64,000 bases of DNA. Source: Mytilus californianus. Its lineage: Eukaryota > Mollusca > Bivalvia > Mytilida > Mytilidae. Made by a program: the position numbers and the translations under genes. The notes below the pieces were generated by a model that worked only from the letters and a program-made list of their open reading frames with translations, ran no database searches and was not told the origin of the DNA. The DNA lies in the NCBI RefSeq assembly GCF_021869535.1, contig NW_026262668.1:11640348-11704347 (forward strand), given 5' to 3'. Positions 1-18,252 of this stretch are shown here, piece by piece (positions within the stretch are counted from its first letter, which is position 1; every line of letters begins with the position of its first letter).

Positions 1-441
1 ATGACTGCAGGGAACATCTGAACTTACTAGCTCATGTACTGGGAACTTGATCTCATAGACTTTCAACAGAGTGTTTTATAATGACTAAGTAACAATGCAG
101 GAACGACTTCAATGTGTCCATTCTTGTTATATATAACATTGATATTAAAAATGAAATAAAGCAGCATCTGCAAAACATACCAGTATTTTGTTTAAGAATT
201 GTTCCAAACAAATATAATCACAGGTATTTTTGAAGGTGAATTTAAAACTTAACAAGATATCATGTTGTAAAGTAGTATCATATTTAATTTCAATTTCTGT
301 AATTATTGTATAATTGAACTCCTTCATTATGATTAATGTTTAGGAAATTTTACATGGATATTTCCCTTAAAAATGAAGGTGCTCAAAATGTAAGAAAGTG
401 TTTCAAATGCATTTAATCATGATGTATTTGATGTTTTACAG

Positions 442-7322
<6,881 letters not shown>

Positions 7323-9381
7323 CAGCCAAAACGATATTTATCTATGTACTAAAAACAACAAACAGTGCAGAAGTTTGGACTACAAACAAAAGATTTTTGT
7401 GCTAGAGATAAAAACAATATTATTTTGATAAATTTTTATTTTTAATGCAATAACAAAAAAGGTTGTTAAAAACTGAAGTGGCATGACACATTCTCTATTC
7501 CCACTGTAATTCAGTGGCAAAATTATTGTACATTCTCTTTTTCCACTGTAATTCAGTTGCAAAAACATTGTGCATTCTCTTTTCCCACGTTTACTCAGGT
7601 TGTTTTCATGTGCCATTTGAACTTTTAGTATTCAGAAAGATAAAGGTTGTATACTAACAAAAGTCATGATCAAACCTACATAATATACTTAAGGGGACAC
7701 TATTAATTTATATTTGGGGTTTAGGTTCAAGTAGAGAAGGCTAGTATAAGATAGGTTGCAGTAGACTGCCATATGGACATGGTCTATATTAAGGCTAAAA
7801 ACTCATTCAATATCAATTTCAGGCCAGTAACACTGCTGTTGATTCATTATAACTAGACATTCATAATTATGTATTGTTCTGTGTGGAATATTAACTTAGA
7901 CAGCTGTTTGTGTAGATCATTTCTGTAGTCTTTTCAACTGTCTGTTTTTGATAACATCATTTAAGTAAACATACCTTCTAACTTTTCAAAATCTCCATAG
8001 GGGATTTTAAGCGCAAGAGGACAAACCATTCCTCTTTTATTGTCATTAGTGTTTGTAATCTACTACAATATTGTTTAAATGAGTATATATATATATATAT
8101 GCTTAAATACCTTTTAAACTCCTTTAAATGAATGTTTTGAGGTGTTCAGTTCATATAATAAAGAATTTCAAAGTTAAGGTCACCACCTCTTATGGGGGAT
8201 ATCCCCCATAAATAGGGATAGTTGGTAGGTCTGAGTAAACTATGTAATTGTCTAACTATCAATGTATTGTCCCGTTTACCAATTACCTTACCTTTCAAAT
8301 CTTGAAATGGAATCATATTGGGTATTTCAGTTTTAAATCTCATATTTGATTTTCAATTGTAAATTACAGATGTTGAAAAAGCTATGAAAGCTTGGGACTA
8401 ATCTAAAGGTAAATTCAGCCTTTAACAGTAATTGTGGCTTTGTCATGAAATTAAAAAAAAAAATGAATGTCTAATTAACCTTCAGTGTAGAATGGTTTTG
8501 AGGTGTAAATTATTGCATATTGTTAACCACTGTTTTTGTATGATTGTATTTTGTCTACCTCTTTCTCGTGACCACCATCTTTACAAAAATATATTGTGTT
8601 GTTAATGTACCTCAATTAAGAGATCACAATTACTCTGTAATGACGTAAGTTACACAGGTGTGTTTTACCTGTTGTGGTTTCTTAATACAGGTACATCTTA
8701 CCTGTCATGATTTCAGTATACAGACTTTACTGTATTGTTGTTCATTTCATTGTGCCACAAGTCATTTTAAATGAATTTTGTATATTTTTTTTGTATGTTA
8801 AGTTTCTTATTTATTATAATTGTTAAACTATTTATAACTTATTTCACCCTAAATTACTTCTGAAAGCTTATAAAAGTGGTATTTATGTAATGTATTGTAT
8901 ATGAATTGAACCAGTTAGAAATACAATGTAGGCTTAATGCAAATAGACAACTGTTAAATTTAATAGGATGGTGGGGTTTGAATAATATTTAGCACCAGCT
9001 AGCCAGAAATAAGATGAAAAATTTGCTGAAGAAGCTTTTCTGATATATTCTCTCATCTACATAACTTAAGAAATTCTTTCAAATGGAATATTGATTGATT
9101 GATGTTATTTTAAAGAAGAAAAAATGATACAAATGTGTGTTTTTTTAATTTAACATGAACTTTTTAATGTAACTTTTATCTGATATGAGCTTTATTCACT
9201 TGAAAATTTAAATTTTTAATATGATTTTCAGATTTTGCTATTAGGAATTACACATTTAAAATGAATTTTACCCGATATGAGTTTGCATATTCTCATGTAA
9301 ATTTCAACATGAATTTTAATCATTATTCTGACATTTTGATAACTTTAAGAAACATTTTATGAACAGATACATTTAAATGAT
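7323..9381. other. COP1 3' flank: 3' UTR and intergenic DNA
   Basis: This stretch follows the COP1 stop codon. The first AATAAA hexamer I find is at 8157-8162, about 835 bases after the stop, and is a possible polyadenylation signal; nothing else supports it. A short (TA)n run lies at 8083-8100. No splice-supported reading frame is visible. Extremely AT-rich sequence around 9100-9380 is not distinctive. Confidence 0.35.
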
Positions 9382-9540
9382 AAAATTTAAGTTTTGAAAT
9401 GTATGCACAAGCTCTTTCCACATGAAATTGTGTTAAAATTTAAGTTTTGAAATGTATGCACAAGCTCTTTCCACATGAAATTGTGTTAAAATTTAAGTTT
9501 TGAAATGTATTCACAAGCTCTTTCCACATGAAATTGTGTT
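9382..9540. repeat. 53-bp tandem repeat, three copies
   Basis: Three almost identical 53-bp units start at 9382, 9435 and 9488. Each contains 'ttttgaaatgtatgcacaag' and ends with 'catgaaattgtgtt'; the third has a g-to-t change (tattcacaag). Near-identity implies a recent expansion. Confidence 0.9.
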
Positions 9541-9644
9541 AAAATTCATGTAAATTTTACAAACAAAAACAATTTATATGAGCAATATTTTCCTGTATTC
9601 ATAGGTTAAATTTATTAAATGGAAAAAGATTAATACAGTGCTAC

Positions 9645-10135
9645 TATGAGTGTACAAGTAACATATCTTTAGTCAATATGCTAGTGTTGGGTGTTATAGT
9701 GTACCAGTCAATTAACTTCAGTCCATAGGTCAATGTTCAAGTTAATTAGATAAAATTTGTGTCAGTGTTAATATTAGAGTGTACAAGTTGAATAACTTTA
9801 AATCATATCTCAGTGTTTGAATTTTGTCTATATGTCAGAACATACTAGGTGTTGATGTTTACAAGTTAATTTACTTTAGTGCACATGTCAGTGTTGGATT
9901 GGACATGTTGATTTACTTTAGTGCACATGTCAATGTTGGAGTGTACAAGTTAATTTACTTAAGTGCACATGTCAGTGTTAGAGAGTACAAGTTGACTTAC
10001 TTTAGTGCACATGTCAGTGTTGGAGTGTACAAGTTGATTTACTTTAGTGCACATGTCAATGTTAGAGAATGCAAGTTAATGAATGTCAGTTCATGTGAGT
10101 AGAGTGTACAAGTTAATAGATTTTTGTTCATATGT
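9645..10135. repeat. 42-bp tandem repeat (satellite-like)
   Basis: Units carry 'tgtacaagtt' and 'agtgcacatgtcagtgtt'. In the best-preserved part the spacing is exactly 42 bp (landmarks at 9861, 9903, 9945, 9987, 10029, 10071), with more worn units to the left. Since 42 is a multiple of three, one frame stays open over 9824-10102 and gives a repeated YKLIYFSAHVSV-like peptide. That is a by-product of the period rather than evidence for a gene. Confidence 0.85.
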
Positions 10136-10626
10136 TGTTGTAAGTGTGAACAAATTTATTAACTTGAAATGATAGTTCTTGGATGTAAAAATGTCTACAG
10201 ATCCTCTGTAAACAAGGTTTATAAAAATAAATGAAGAATCAATTATTATTGTTCTCAATATTAATATGCGACCAAATGACAATTTGTGAGAAACAAGAGG
10301 CTTAACGGCTCAATTGCCATAACATGTTTTGCATTGCTGATCATTAGTGCTTTTTACCCTTTCTACCTTTCCATTATAGATAAGTTTTGGAGAAAAAGAC
10401 AAAAACTTGAAAAAAATTAGTAAAAAAAAATTTGTCATTAAGGGCAATAACTCTTGATAATTTTGATTGACATGGAGGAAAGGTAGATCTTGATGTTCTG
10501 AAGATTGTTGGTCTTTTTAAAGTTTAGAACAATAACAGACTAAATGGTTGTCAAAAGGGGGTGTATAAAAATGTTTGGGATTTTACATTCCTTTTCCATC
10601 TGCAGGTCCAGTAATGCTCATCTATT

Positions 10627-10922
10627 TTTATGCCCCATTTATGGGCATTATGTTTTTCGGACTGTGCGTCTGTTCGTTTGTCCATCTGTCTGTTCGTCTG
10701 TCCGTCCGTCTCTCCCGCTTCAGGTTAAAGTTATTGGTCAAGGTAGTTTTTGATAAAGTTGAAGTCCAATCAACTTGAAACTCAGTACACATGTTCCCTA
10801 TGATATGATCTTTCTAATTTTAATGCCAAATTAAGAGTTTTGACCCCAATTTTACAGTCCACTGAATATAGAAAATGATAATGCGAGTGGGGCATCCGTG
10901 TACTATGGACACATTCTTGTTC
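10627..10922. repeat. Interspersed element D ('tgccccatttatgggca' terminus)
   Basis: The block opens with 'tatgccccatttatgggcat' and a pyrimidine-rich run of 'gtctgtccgtccgtct' type, and closes with 'gagtggggcatccgtgtact' and 'atggacacattcttgtt'. The start and end words tgcccca and tggggca are inverted relative to each other, as expected for a short-TIR non-autonomous DNA element. It abuts element A directly. Small open frames inside it are not credible genes. Confidence 0.55.
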
Positions 10923-10925
10923 AGT

Positions 10926-13180
10926 TTTTATACGACCGCAAAAAAATTTTTGTGGTCGTATATTGGTATGACGTTGGCGGCGTCGTCGTCGTTGTCGTTG
11001 TCGTCCTGCGTCATCCGAAGACACATTGGTTTTCGCACTCTAACTTTAGTTTAAGTGAATGGATCTCTATGAAATTTTACCACAAGGTTCAATACCACAA
11101 AAGGAAGGTTGGGATTGATTTTGGGGGTTATGGTACCAACAGTAAAGGAATTAGGGGCCAAAAATAAGCATTTTTGTAACTTCCAGACATAACTTGTGTG
11201 TTAGTGTATGGATCTCTCTGACATTGTACCACAAGGTTCCATATCACAAAAGGAATGCTGGGATTGATTTTGGGGGTAATTGCCTCAAAATTTTAGAAAT
11301 TAGGGGCCAAAAAAGGGGCAAAAAACAAGCATTTTTCTAGTTTCATGACAATAACTTGTGTGTAAGTGTATGGATCTTTCTGAAATTGTACTACAAGGTT
11401 CCATATCACAAAGGGAAAGCTGGAATTGAGTTTGGGGGTAATTGCCATAACGTTTAGGAATTGGGGGCCAAAAAGGGGCCAAAAATAAGCATTTTTCTAG
11501 TTTCCAGACAATAACTTGTGTTCAAGTGTATGGATCTCTCTGAAATTGTACTGCAAGGTACCATACCACAAAGGGAAGGCTGGCATTGATGATGGGGGTA
11601 ATTGCCTCAATATTTTAGGAATTAGGGGCCAAAAAGGGGCAAAAAACAAGCATTTTTCTAGTTTCAGGACAATAACTTGTGTGTAAGTGTATGGATCTTT
11701 CTGAAATTGTACTACAAGGTTCCATATCACAAAGGGAAAGCTGGGTTTGAGTTTGGGGGTAATTGCCCTAAACGTTTAGGAATTTGGGGCCAAAAAGGGG
11801 CCAAAAAACACATTTTTCTAGTTTCCAGACAATAACTTGTGTTCAAGTGTATGGATCTCTCTGAAATTGTACTGCAAGGTACCATACCATAAAGGGAAGG
11901 CTGGGATTGAGTTTGGGGGTGATGAATCATAAGGGGGTTCAAAAAATTTGGGGGGGGGATTTTTTTTCTTTTTTTCCTTTTTTTTTTCTTTTAAAATTTT
12001 CCATTTTATGTTGGTTATTTCTGATTTATATTTAAAAGCAAATAATAATGATATGGTAGGAGATACACACCAAACAGGATGTGTAAATTATTATATAATA
12101 AGTATTGTCCAATAGCAAGAAATTTTCAATTGCACAGTATTGCACAATAGCAAGAATTCTTCAATTGCACAGTATTGCGCAATAGCAAGAAATCTTCAAT
12201 TGCACAGTATTGCGCAATAGCAAGAAATATCCAATAGCACAATATTGCGCAATAGCAAGAAATTGTCAATTGTACAGTATTGCGCAATAGCAAGAAATAT
12301 TTAATTGCACAGTATTGTGCAAAAGAAGATACTTCGTATAAATTGCTTATTTCTTGACCAATTTCAATGGGGTTTTATTCTTGAATTCTTGGGGTTCTTT
12401 AATATGCTGAATCTAACCGTGTATTTAGTTTTTGGATTTTGGGCCCCGTTTTTAAATTGGTTCACATTGAGGTCCAAAGGGTCCAAAATTAAACTTTGTT
12501 TGATTTCATCAAAAATTGAATTATTGGGGTTCTTTGATATGCAGAATCTAACCGTGTATTTAGATTCTTAATTTTTTGTTCCGTTTTCAAATTGGTCTAC
12601 ATTAAGGTCCAAAGGGTCCAAAATTAAACTTAGTTTGATTTTAACAAAAATTGAATTCTTAGGGTTCTTTGATATGCTGAATCTAAACATGTACTTAGAT
12701 TTTTGATTATGGGCCCAGTTTTCAAGTTGGTCCAAATCGGGGTCCAAAATTAAACTTTTTTTGATTTCAACAAAAATTGAATATATGGGGTTCTTTGATA
12801 TGCTTAATCTAACCATGTATTTAGATTTTTGATTTTTGGGCCCTGTTATCAACTTTGTCCACATTGAGGTCAAAAGGGTTCAAAATTAAACTTTGTTTGA
12901 TTTCATCAAAAATTGAATTCTTGGGGTTCTTTGATATGCTGAATCTAACCATGTATTTAGATTTTGGATATTGGACCATAATAAGTGAATGTTTAATTTA
13001 AAATTTTTAAGTTCTTAGACCACATTCATTCTGTGTCAGAAACCTATGCTGTATCAAATATTTAATCTCAATCCAAATGCAAAGCTGTATCAAGCTTGAA
13101 TGTTGTGTCCATACTTGGCCCAACTGTTCAGGGTTCGACCTCTGCGGTCGTATCAAGCTGCGCCCTGCGGAGCATTTTAT
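10926..13180 (+). repeat. Composite element A, copy 1, with three internal tandem arrays
   Basis: The left end reads 'tatacgaccgcaaaaaaatt' and the right end 'gcggtcgtatcaagctgcgc', so the terminal words are inverted copies of each other. Three arrays lie inside: about five units of ~161 bp (11040-11935), about six units of 35 bp with 'aatagcaagaaat' (12111-12325), and about five units of 126-137 bp with 'ggggttctttgatatgc' (12340-12980). An inverted second copy is at 32193-34090, which defines it as one mobile unit. A tandem core between conserved ends recalls the 'pearl' elements described in bivalves; that assignment is inference. No transposase frame is present. Confidence 0.7.
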
Positions 13181-13319
13181 CTATTTAGTGTGTAGCAGAC
13201 TATTGTTTGTCTGTCCAATGTTTTTTGCCATGGTTTTGTCGGTTTCCCATCCACTTATATCTTCCATCTCTTTAATGTGTCAGTTGCCTGATTTACTTAT
13301 CATAATTTAAATACATAAC

Positions 13320-13826
13320 ATACACCAAATATAGTTAGACTTGCTTATAGTATCCCAGAAAAGATACCTAATTACGAAAATTGAACATGACCATAACAAT
13401 GAAGTGAAGGTCAGATGAACGCTGCACAATCGTTCCATACACCATATATAGTTGACTTATTGCTTAGTGTCTGAGAAATAGAAATAACCATGAAAACTCA
13501 ACATTGACCAATGAACTATGAAGATAAAGTCAAGCTCAGATGAAATATTGCTTATAGTATCTGAAAAACAGACACAACAACAAAAACTTATTGCCCATTG
13601 AACCATGAAATTGAGGTCCAGTTCAGATGAAACCTGCCAGTCTGAAATGTTCACTTTACAAGCATTCCACACACCAGATAAAGTTGACCTATTGCTTATA
13701 ATATCCAAGATACAGCTTGACCATGAAAAGCTTAACCTTGAACACTGATCCATTAAATAAGGTTGAGGTCAAGTGAACCCTGTCTGAATGACATGTAAAC
13801 GTTGCAAGGATCCCATATACCAAATA
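13320..13826 (-). repeat. Family F repeat, tandem ~110-150-bp units
   Basis: Repeated blocks contain 'caccaaatatagttgac', 'attgcttatagtatc', 'ccatgaaaatgaggtcaa'-like words and 'aaccctgcc'. Related blocks occur at 28170-28545, and in opposite orientation at 51360-51490 and 62150-62430. Here the units are worn and no clean termini are visible. Confidence 0.6.
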
Positions 13827-14469
13827 TAGTTATTCTTCTCCGTGGAGTTTATTCACTGGGACCTTTAAATTTCTTCTAAGAGAAATCCATCACTCATTGA
13901 TTAATTAACCTGAACAAAAAATTTAACTTTCAATGATGAAAATACATGTACCAATACTAAATAAGGACACACAAAACTGAATGTGAGGTATTTTTTCAAG
14001 ATCATCAATACATTTTCAATTTGTTCAATATAAACACTGATACAAAAATTAAAAGTTGATTTCTGACAAAATTTTCAATATTGTACTATTGAAAATTGTT
14101 TTTTTTTTGTGTGTGTGTGTTTGACAAATAAAAACTGGAAAATGATGATGTTTAAATTCAGGGCTTCTTAAATGTATTCTATTACTGAACAACCACAAAA
14201 AAAATGCAAATTCAATTGGAACAATACTAAAAATTTTGTCAGAAATAAACTTTTCATAATTTAATCAGTGTTTATATTGAACGAAGTGAAAATATATTAT
14301 TGATATTGAATAAATTCAACATCACATGCAGTTTTGTAGTTCATACATCTATTTTAATCAACTAAGAAGATAGTTTTTTTGGTCAGGTAATTTAATCAAT
14401 GAATGATAGATTTCTCATAGAAGAAATTTAAAGGTCCCAGTGAATAAACTACACAGAGAACAATAGCTA
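13827..14469. repeat. 643-bp foldback (long inverted repeat) element
   Basis: The left end 'agtttattcactgggacctt' (13846) is matched in inverse by 'aaggtcccagtgaataaact' at 14431-14450. Inner words also pair: 'gaccttttaaatttcttct'-type near 13860 with 'agaagaaatttaaaggtc' near 14418, and 'ttcaatataaacactgat' near 14024 with 'atcagtgtttatattgaa' near 14262. The arms therefore extend over roughly 250-300 bp each, with a small centre. This is a MITE/foldback architecture with no coding capacity. Confidence 0.75.
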
Positions 14470-14904
14470 TTGTATTGATTCAATAACAAAAGTTTAAATA
14501 CCTTGACCAAGTGGAGATAACTCTGTGCAGTTAGGATTCTACTTCGTCAAAATGATCTCCCCATTACGCCAGCTAATTTTTACAATCGTAAAAATGGAAG
14601 CCATTGTAGGGATGACGCTGCCAATTTAACTCTTGAAAACCGATAAATTTCTCTACAAAGCACTATTACGATCCTTATATGCCAGTTGTATTTTAAAAGA
14701 CAAATGTACCCACTAGCTATTGAACATCATTTAATGTACTTTTCTGCATTTAGTCAACTTAAAACTATTGTCTGAATGGTTGTCAGGTGGAATTTTCGAA
14801 AGTTCAAAAACATTAAAAAACAATCTAATTAAATATTTTGTGGAAGGGCAGACTACAAATTTTCAGAGGTTGAAGACTAATAACCCGAGATAACACACAC
14901 AAAC

Positions 14905-16650
14905 TAGTTAAGAGCCTGTGTCGCTCACCTTGGTGTATGTGCATATCAAACAAAGGACACTCTCCAACATTGTAGACGAGAATAGACTTCATGACAAAAA
15001 TCTCTATTTTATTGATCTTGTATTACTGATCTTTTAGTCTGTTTAGTTTCTCTCTATTTTCTTTAGTTTTTGCTCAAAACACTAAAGAGGGAAAAAAAAT
15101 CTCATTTAAGGGCAATCACTCCTATGAAGAGTGACAGTCTACTAGTAAACTGTATCAGCAAAATTTGACTTTTTAATAGATCTTGCCTTGCTGATCATTT
15201 TTGTGATTTAAAGTGTTTATTTATCTATTATAATTTAAATCATATAAGGCATAACAGAAAAAAATGTTTCCCTCTAAATATCATAGTTTTCATGATAATA
15301 GGCAAAAATTTAAAAAAAATGGTAAAATTTGTCATTTATGGGCAATAACTCCTATAAGAATTTGTCTTACAGTTTTGACATATATGGACAATTGGTAGAG
15401 CTCATTATTTTGAACATTTTTGCCCCTTTCAGATTTTCTCTATTTATAACGGTTCAAAAAATAATAGACAAAACTTGCATTTTACCCCTATGTTCTATTT
15501 TTAGCCATGTCGACCACGTTGGTTGGTAGGCGGGGTCATCGGACACATTTTTTAAACTATATACTCTAATGATGATTGTGGCCAAGTTTGGTTAAATTTG
15601 TCTCAGTAGTTTCAGAGAAGACTTTTGTACAAGATTACAAAAATATACAAAAAAAAATAAATGTTAAAAATTGACTATAAAGGGCAATAACTCCTTAAGG
15701 GGTCAATTGACCATTTTAGTCATGTTGACTTATTTGTAGATCTTACTTTGCTGAACATTATTGCTGTTTACAGTTTATCTCTATCTATAATAATATTCAA
15801 GATAACCAAAAACCTTAAAATTACCAATTCAGGGGCAGCAACCCATCTACGGAATGTCTGATTTGTCTTAAAATTTCAGGGCTGATAGATCTTAACCTGA
15901 TGAACATTTTTACCTCTTGTCAGATTTGCTCTAAATGCTTTAGGTTAAGAGATATAAGCCAAACTCTGCATTTTACTCCTATGTTCTATTTTTAGCCATG
16001 TTGGCCATGTTGGTTGGCAGGCGGGGTCATCGATGTCATCTCAGTAGTTTCAGAGAAGATTTTTGTAAAAGATTACAAAAATTTACAAAAAATTGTCAAA
16101 AATTGACTATAAAGGACAATAACTCCTTAAGGGGTCAATTGACCAATTTTGTCATGTTGACTTATTTGTAGATCTTACTTTGCTGAACATTATTGCTGTT
16201 TACAGTTTATCTCTATCTATAATAATATTTTAGATAATAACCAAAACCTGAAAATTTTTCTTAAAATTACCAATTCATGGGCAGCAACCAAACAATGGGT
16301 AGTCTGATTTGTCTGAAAATTTCAGGGCAGATAGATCTTTACTTGATGAACAATTTGACCCCCATGTCAGATTTGCTCTAAATGCTTTGGTTTCAGAGAT
16401 ATAAGCCAAAATCTACATTTTACCCCTATGTTCTATTTTTAGCCATGGTGGCCATCTTGGTTGGCGGGCTGGGTCATCGGACAAATTTTTTAAACAAGAT
16501 ACCCCAATGATGATTGTGGCCAAGTTTAGTTAAATTTGGTCCAGTAGTTTCAGAGGAGAAGGTTTTTGTTAAAGTTAACGACAACGGACGAAACAGACGA
16601 CGACGGACGACGGACGCTAAGTGATGAGAAAAGCTCACTTGGCCTAAAAG
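14905..16650 (+). repeat. Composite element B, copy 1
   Basis: Element B starts with 'agagcctgtgtcgctcacct' and ends after 'gacgacggacgctaagtgat' with 'gaaaagctcacttggcc'. Its body has two or three long related units (compare 15500-15960 with 15990-16440) carrying 'tatgttctatttttagccat', 'ggcggggtcatcgga' and 'gggcagcaaccc'. Other copies are 31562-34502 and, inverted and partial, 51585-52262. Start and end words (gctcacc / ggtgagc in copy 2) are inverted. No open frame resembles a transposase. Confidence 0.65.
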
Positions 16651-18252
16651 ATGAGCTGAAAATTAAGTTTTTTTTAAGTTATGCATTTTTAAGATCCACT
16701 TGGAAAGTCTTTCGTCAAGTACTTTTAGTAAAAATTTGTTATTCGAACACACCTACTCTGTTGTTATGACTCATTAGAAAGGTATTTCACTTGGCCCATA
16801 TATTTCATTTTTTAGTACTGTGAATTTTTAATGTTATTAAATCAACCTGTAGCCTAAATGTATAAAAATAATATAATCTGAAGCAAGATGATGTATCAAA
16901 TAATTTGCTTTATATGTTTTCATGACAAAATAGTCAACTGAAACACGCCCAAACATAAAAAGGTGCACACGACTCTCTCTTTTCGATGAAATTATTGCCC
17001 ATTTTTAGGATTTTCCCAAGAAACTGTCGCCAGGGGAGAGATGCAAATGAATGCTTTAAAAAGACCAATCTATTATCTTTATGTTGAATTTTTTTAGGCC
17101 TACCACAATCGATTGACTATGATCTAAAAGTTTACAAATGTCTGGAAGCTCCATACTATAATCTAAGTAAAGACACGTATACAAGATGCATAAAATCCTA
17201 AATTATGCACCTTTATTAAACTTTTAAAGCCCATAGAAACAGATGTAAACAATTCAAATATACCAATTTGGCTTTTATACCTTCTCTAACAAAGAGTTCC
17301 ATTTCTATTGTTTAATTTAAACTGGGTTTCCGCCTGTGTGGAAAACTTTCATTTGGTTCGCAATAACTCTGGTGGATAGTTGCCTCATTGGCAATCATAC
17401 TACATCTCCGTATTTTATATATTAATTTGAAGAAACAAAGTAACACTTCTGCAAAGAATGAAAACATTTTTGAATAGATTTTTTTGCATTGACACCACTA
17501 TTTGGGAATTTGCAAAACTTTAGCTATTGAAATCATACAACAATCACTTTTCTTTTGTGGTGTCAAGACATTTTCTCTTGTGACATCTACATTTTACGGG
17601 AACTGCCGTCATGTCCATAGTGGACAATTTGCAATAAGGTTTATTGTAAAAGTTTAAGTTGCTTAAAAATGAGACTGGTGACCCAAATGTTATTTAAAAG
17701 AGTACTTTCATTGGTAATTTTTTGGTTGATGTTTGATAAACTGTTAACACAGAGATATGTTCTAGTCGTTTTGTTATTTCAATAGTAAAATGCAAATGTT
17801 GAAATCAAAATAGAAATACTTTAACATGTAAGTTATGCAAATATTCAAAGTCTATGAACAATGACTGAAGGTGCAGGGCCAAACAATATCATAGAAATGA
17901 GATGTGCCAATGCTAATACAACTGCATACCAAATATCTTTATTCTACCACTAGTGGTTCCCCATAAACTGACCTAATCACAAACTAATACATGTAAACTA
18001 AGCAAAAGTTTCAGTCAGTAGACCATGAGTGACGGAGTGTGGTCAAATAATCTCCATTGCAATGAGCTGTGCCCATTATTACAACTGCATACCAAATATC
18101 ATTGACCTACCACTAGTGGTTCCCCACAAAATTGACCTAATCACAAACTAGTACATTGATCACACCGCCACAGACACCGGAAACAGCATACCTATGTCTC
18201 GCGTTTTGACTTCGTTAAGACGAGGCAGTAAATTGTATTGAAACACCTGATT
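16651..18252. other. Intergenic DNA at the 3' side of WDR6, with repeats
   Basis: About 17300-17420 ends with 'ttgcctcattggcaatcata', the inverse of the 'attgccaatgagacaac' family. About 17865-18215 holds two related units of ~170 bp sharing 'actgcataccaaatatc' and 'taccactagtggttccccac', closing with 'catacctatgtctcgcgttt'. The nearest possible WDR6 polyadenylation hexamer downstream of the stop (minus-strand AATAAA at 17938-17943) lies within this repeat, so it is weak. An AATAAA also overlaps the last WDR6 codons. Confidence 0.4.

Noticed and set aside
9824..10102. 92-codon frame with repeated YKLIYFSAHV peptide
   Set aside because: Product of a 42-bp tandem repeat; the peptide repeats simply because the DNA does.
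11300..11942. Chain of minus-strand open frames with shared peptides
   Set aside because: They follow the 161-bp units of element A and show no conserved protein domain.
12111..12325. 35-bp repeats resembling a CRISPR array
   Set aside because: No spacers between units; the array is part of mobile element A, which is also found at 32193-34090.
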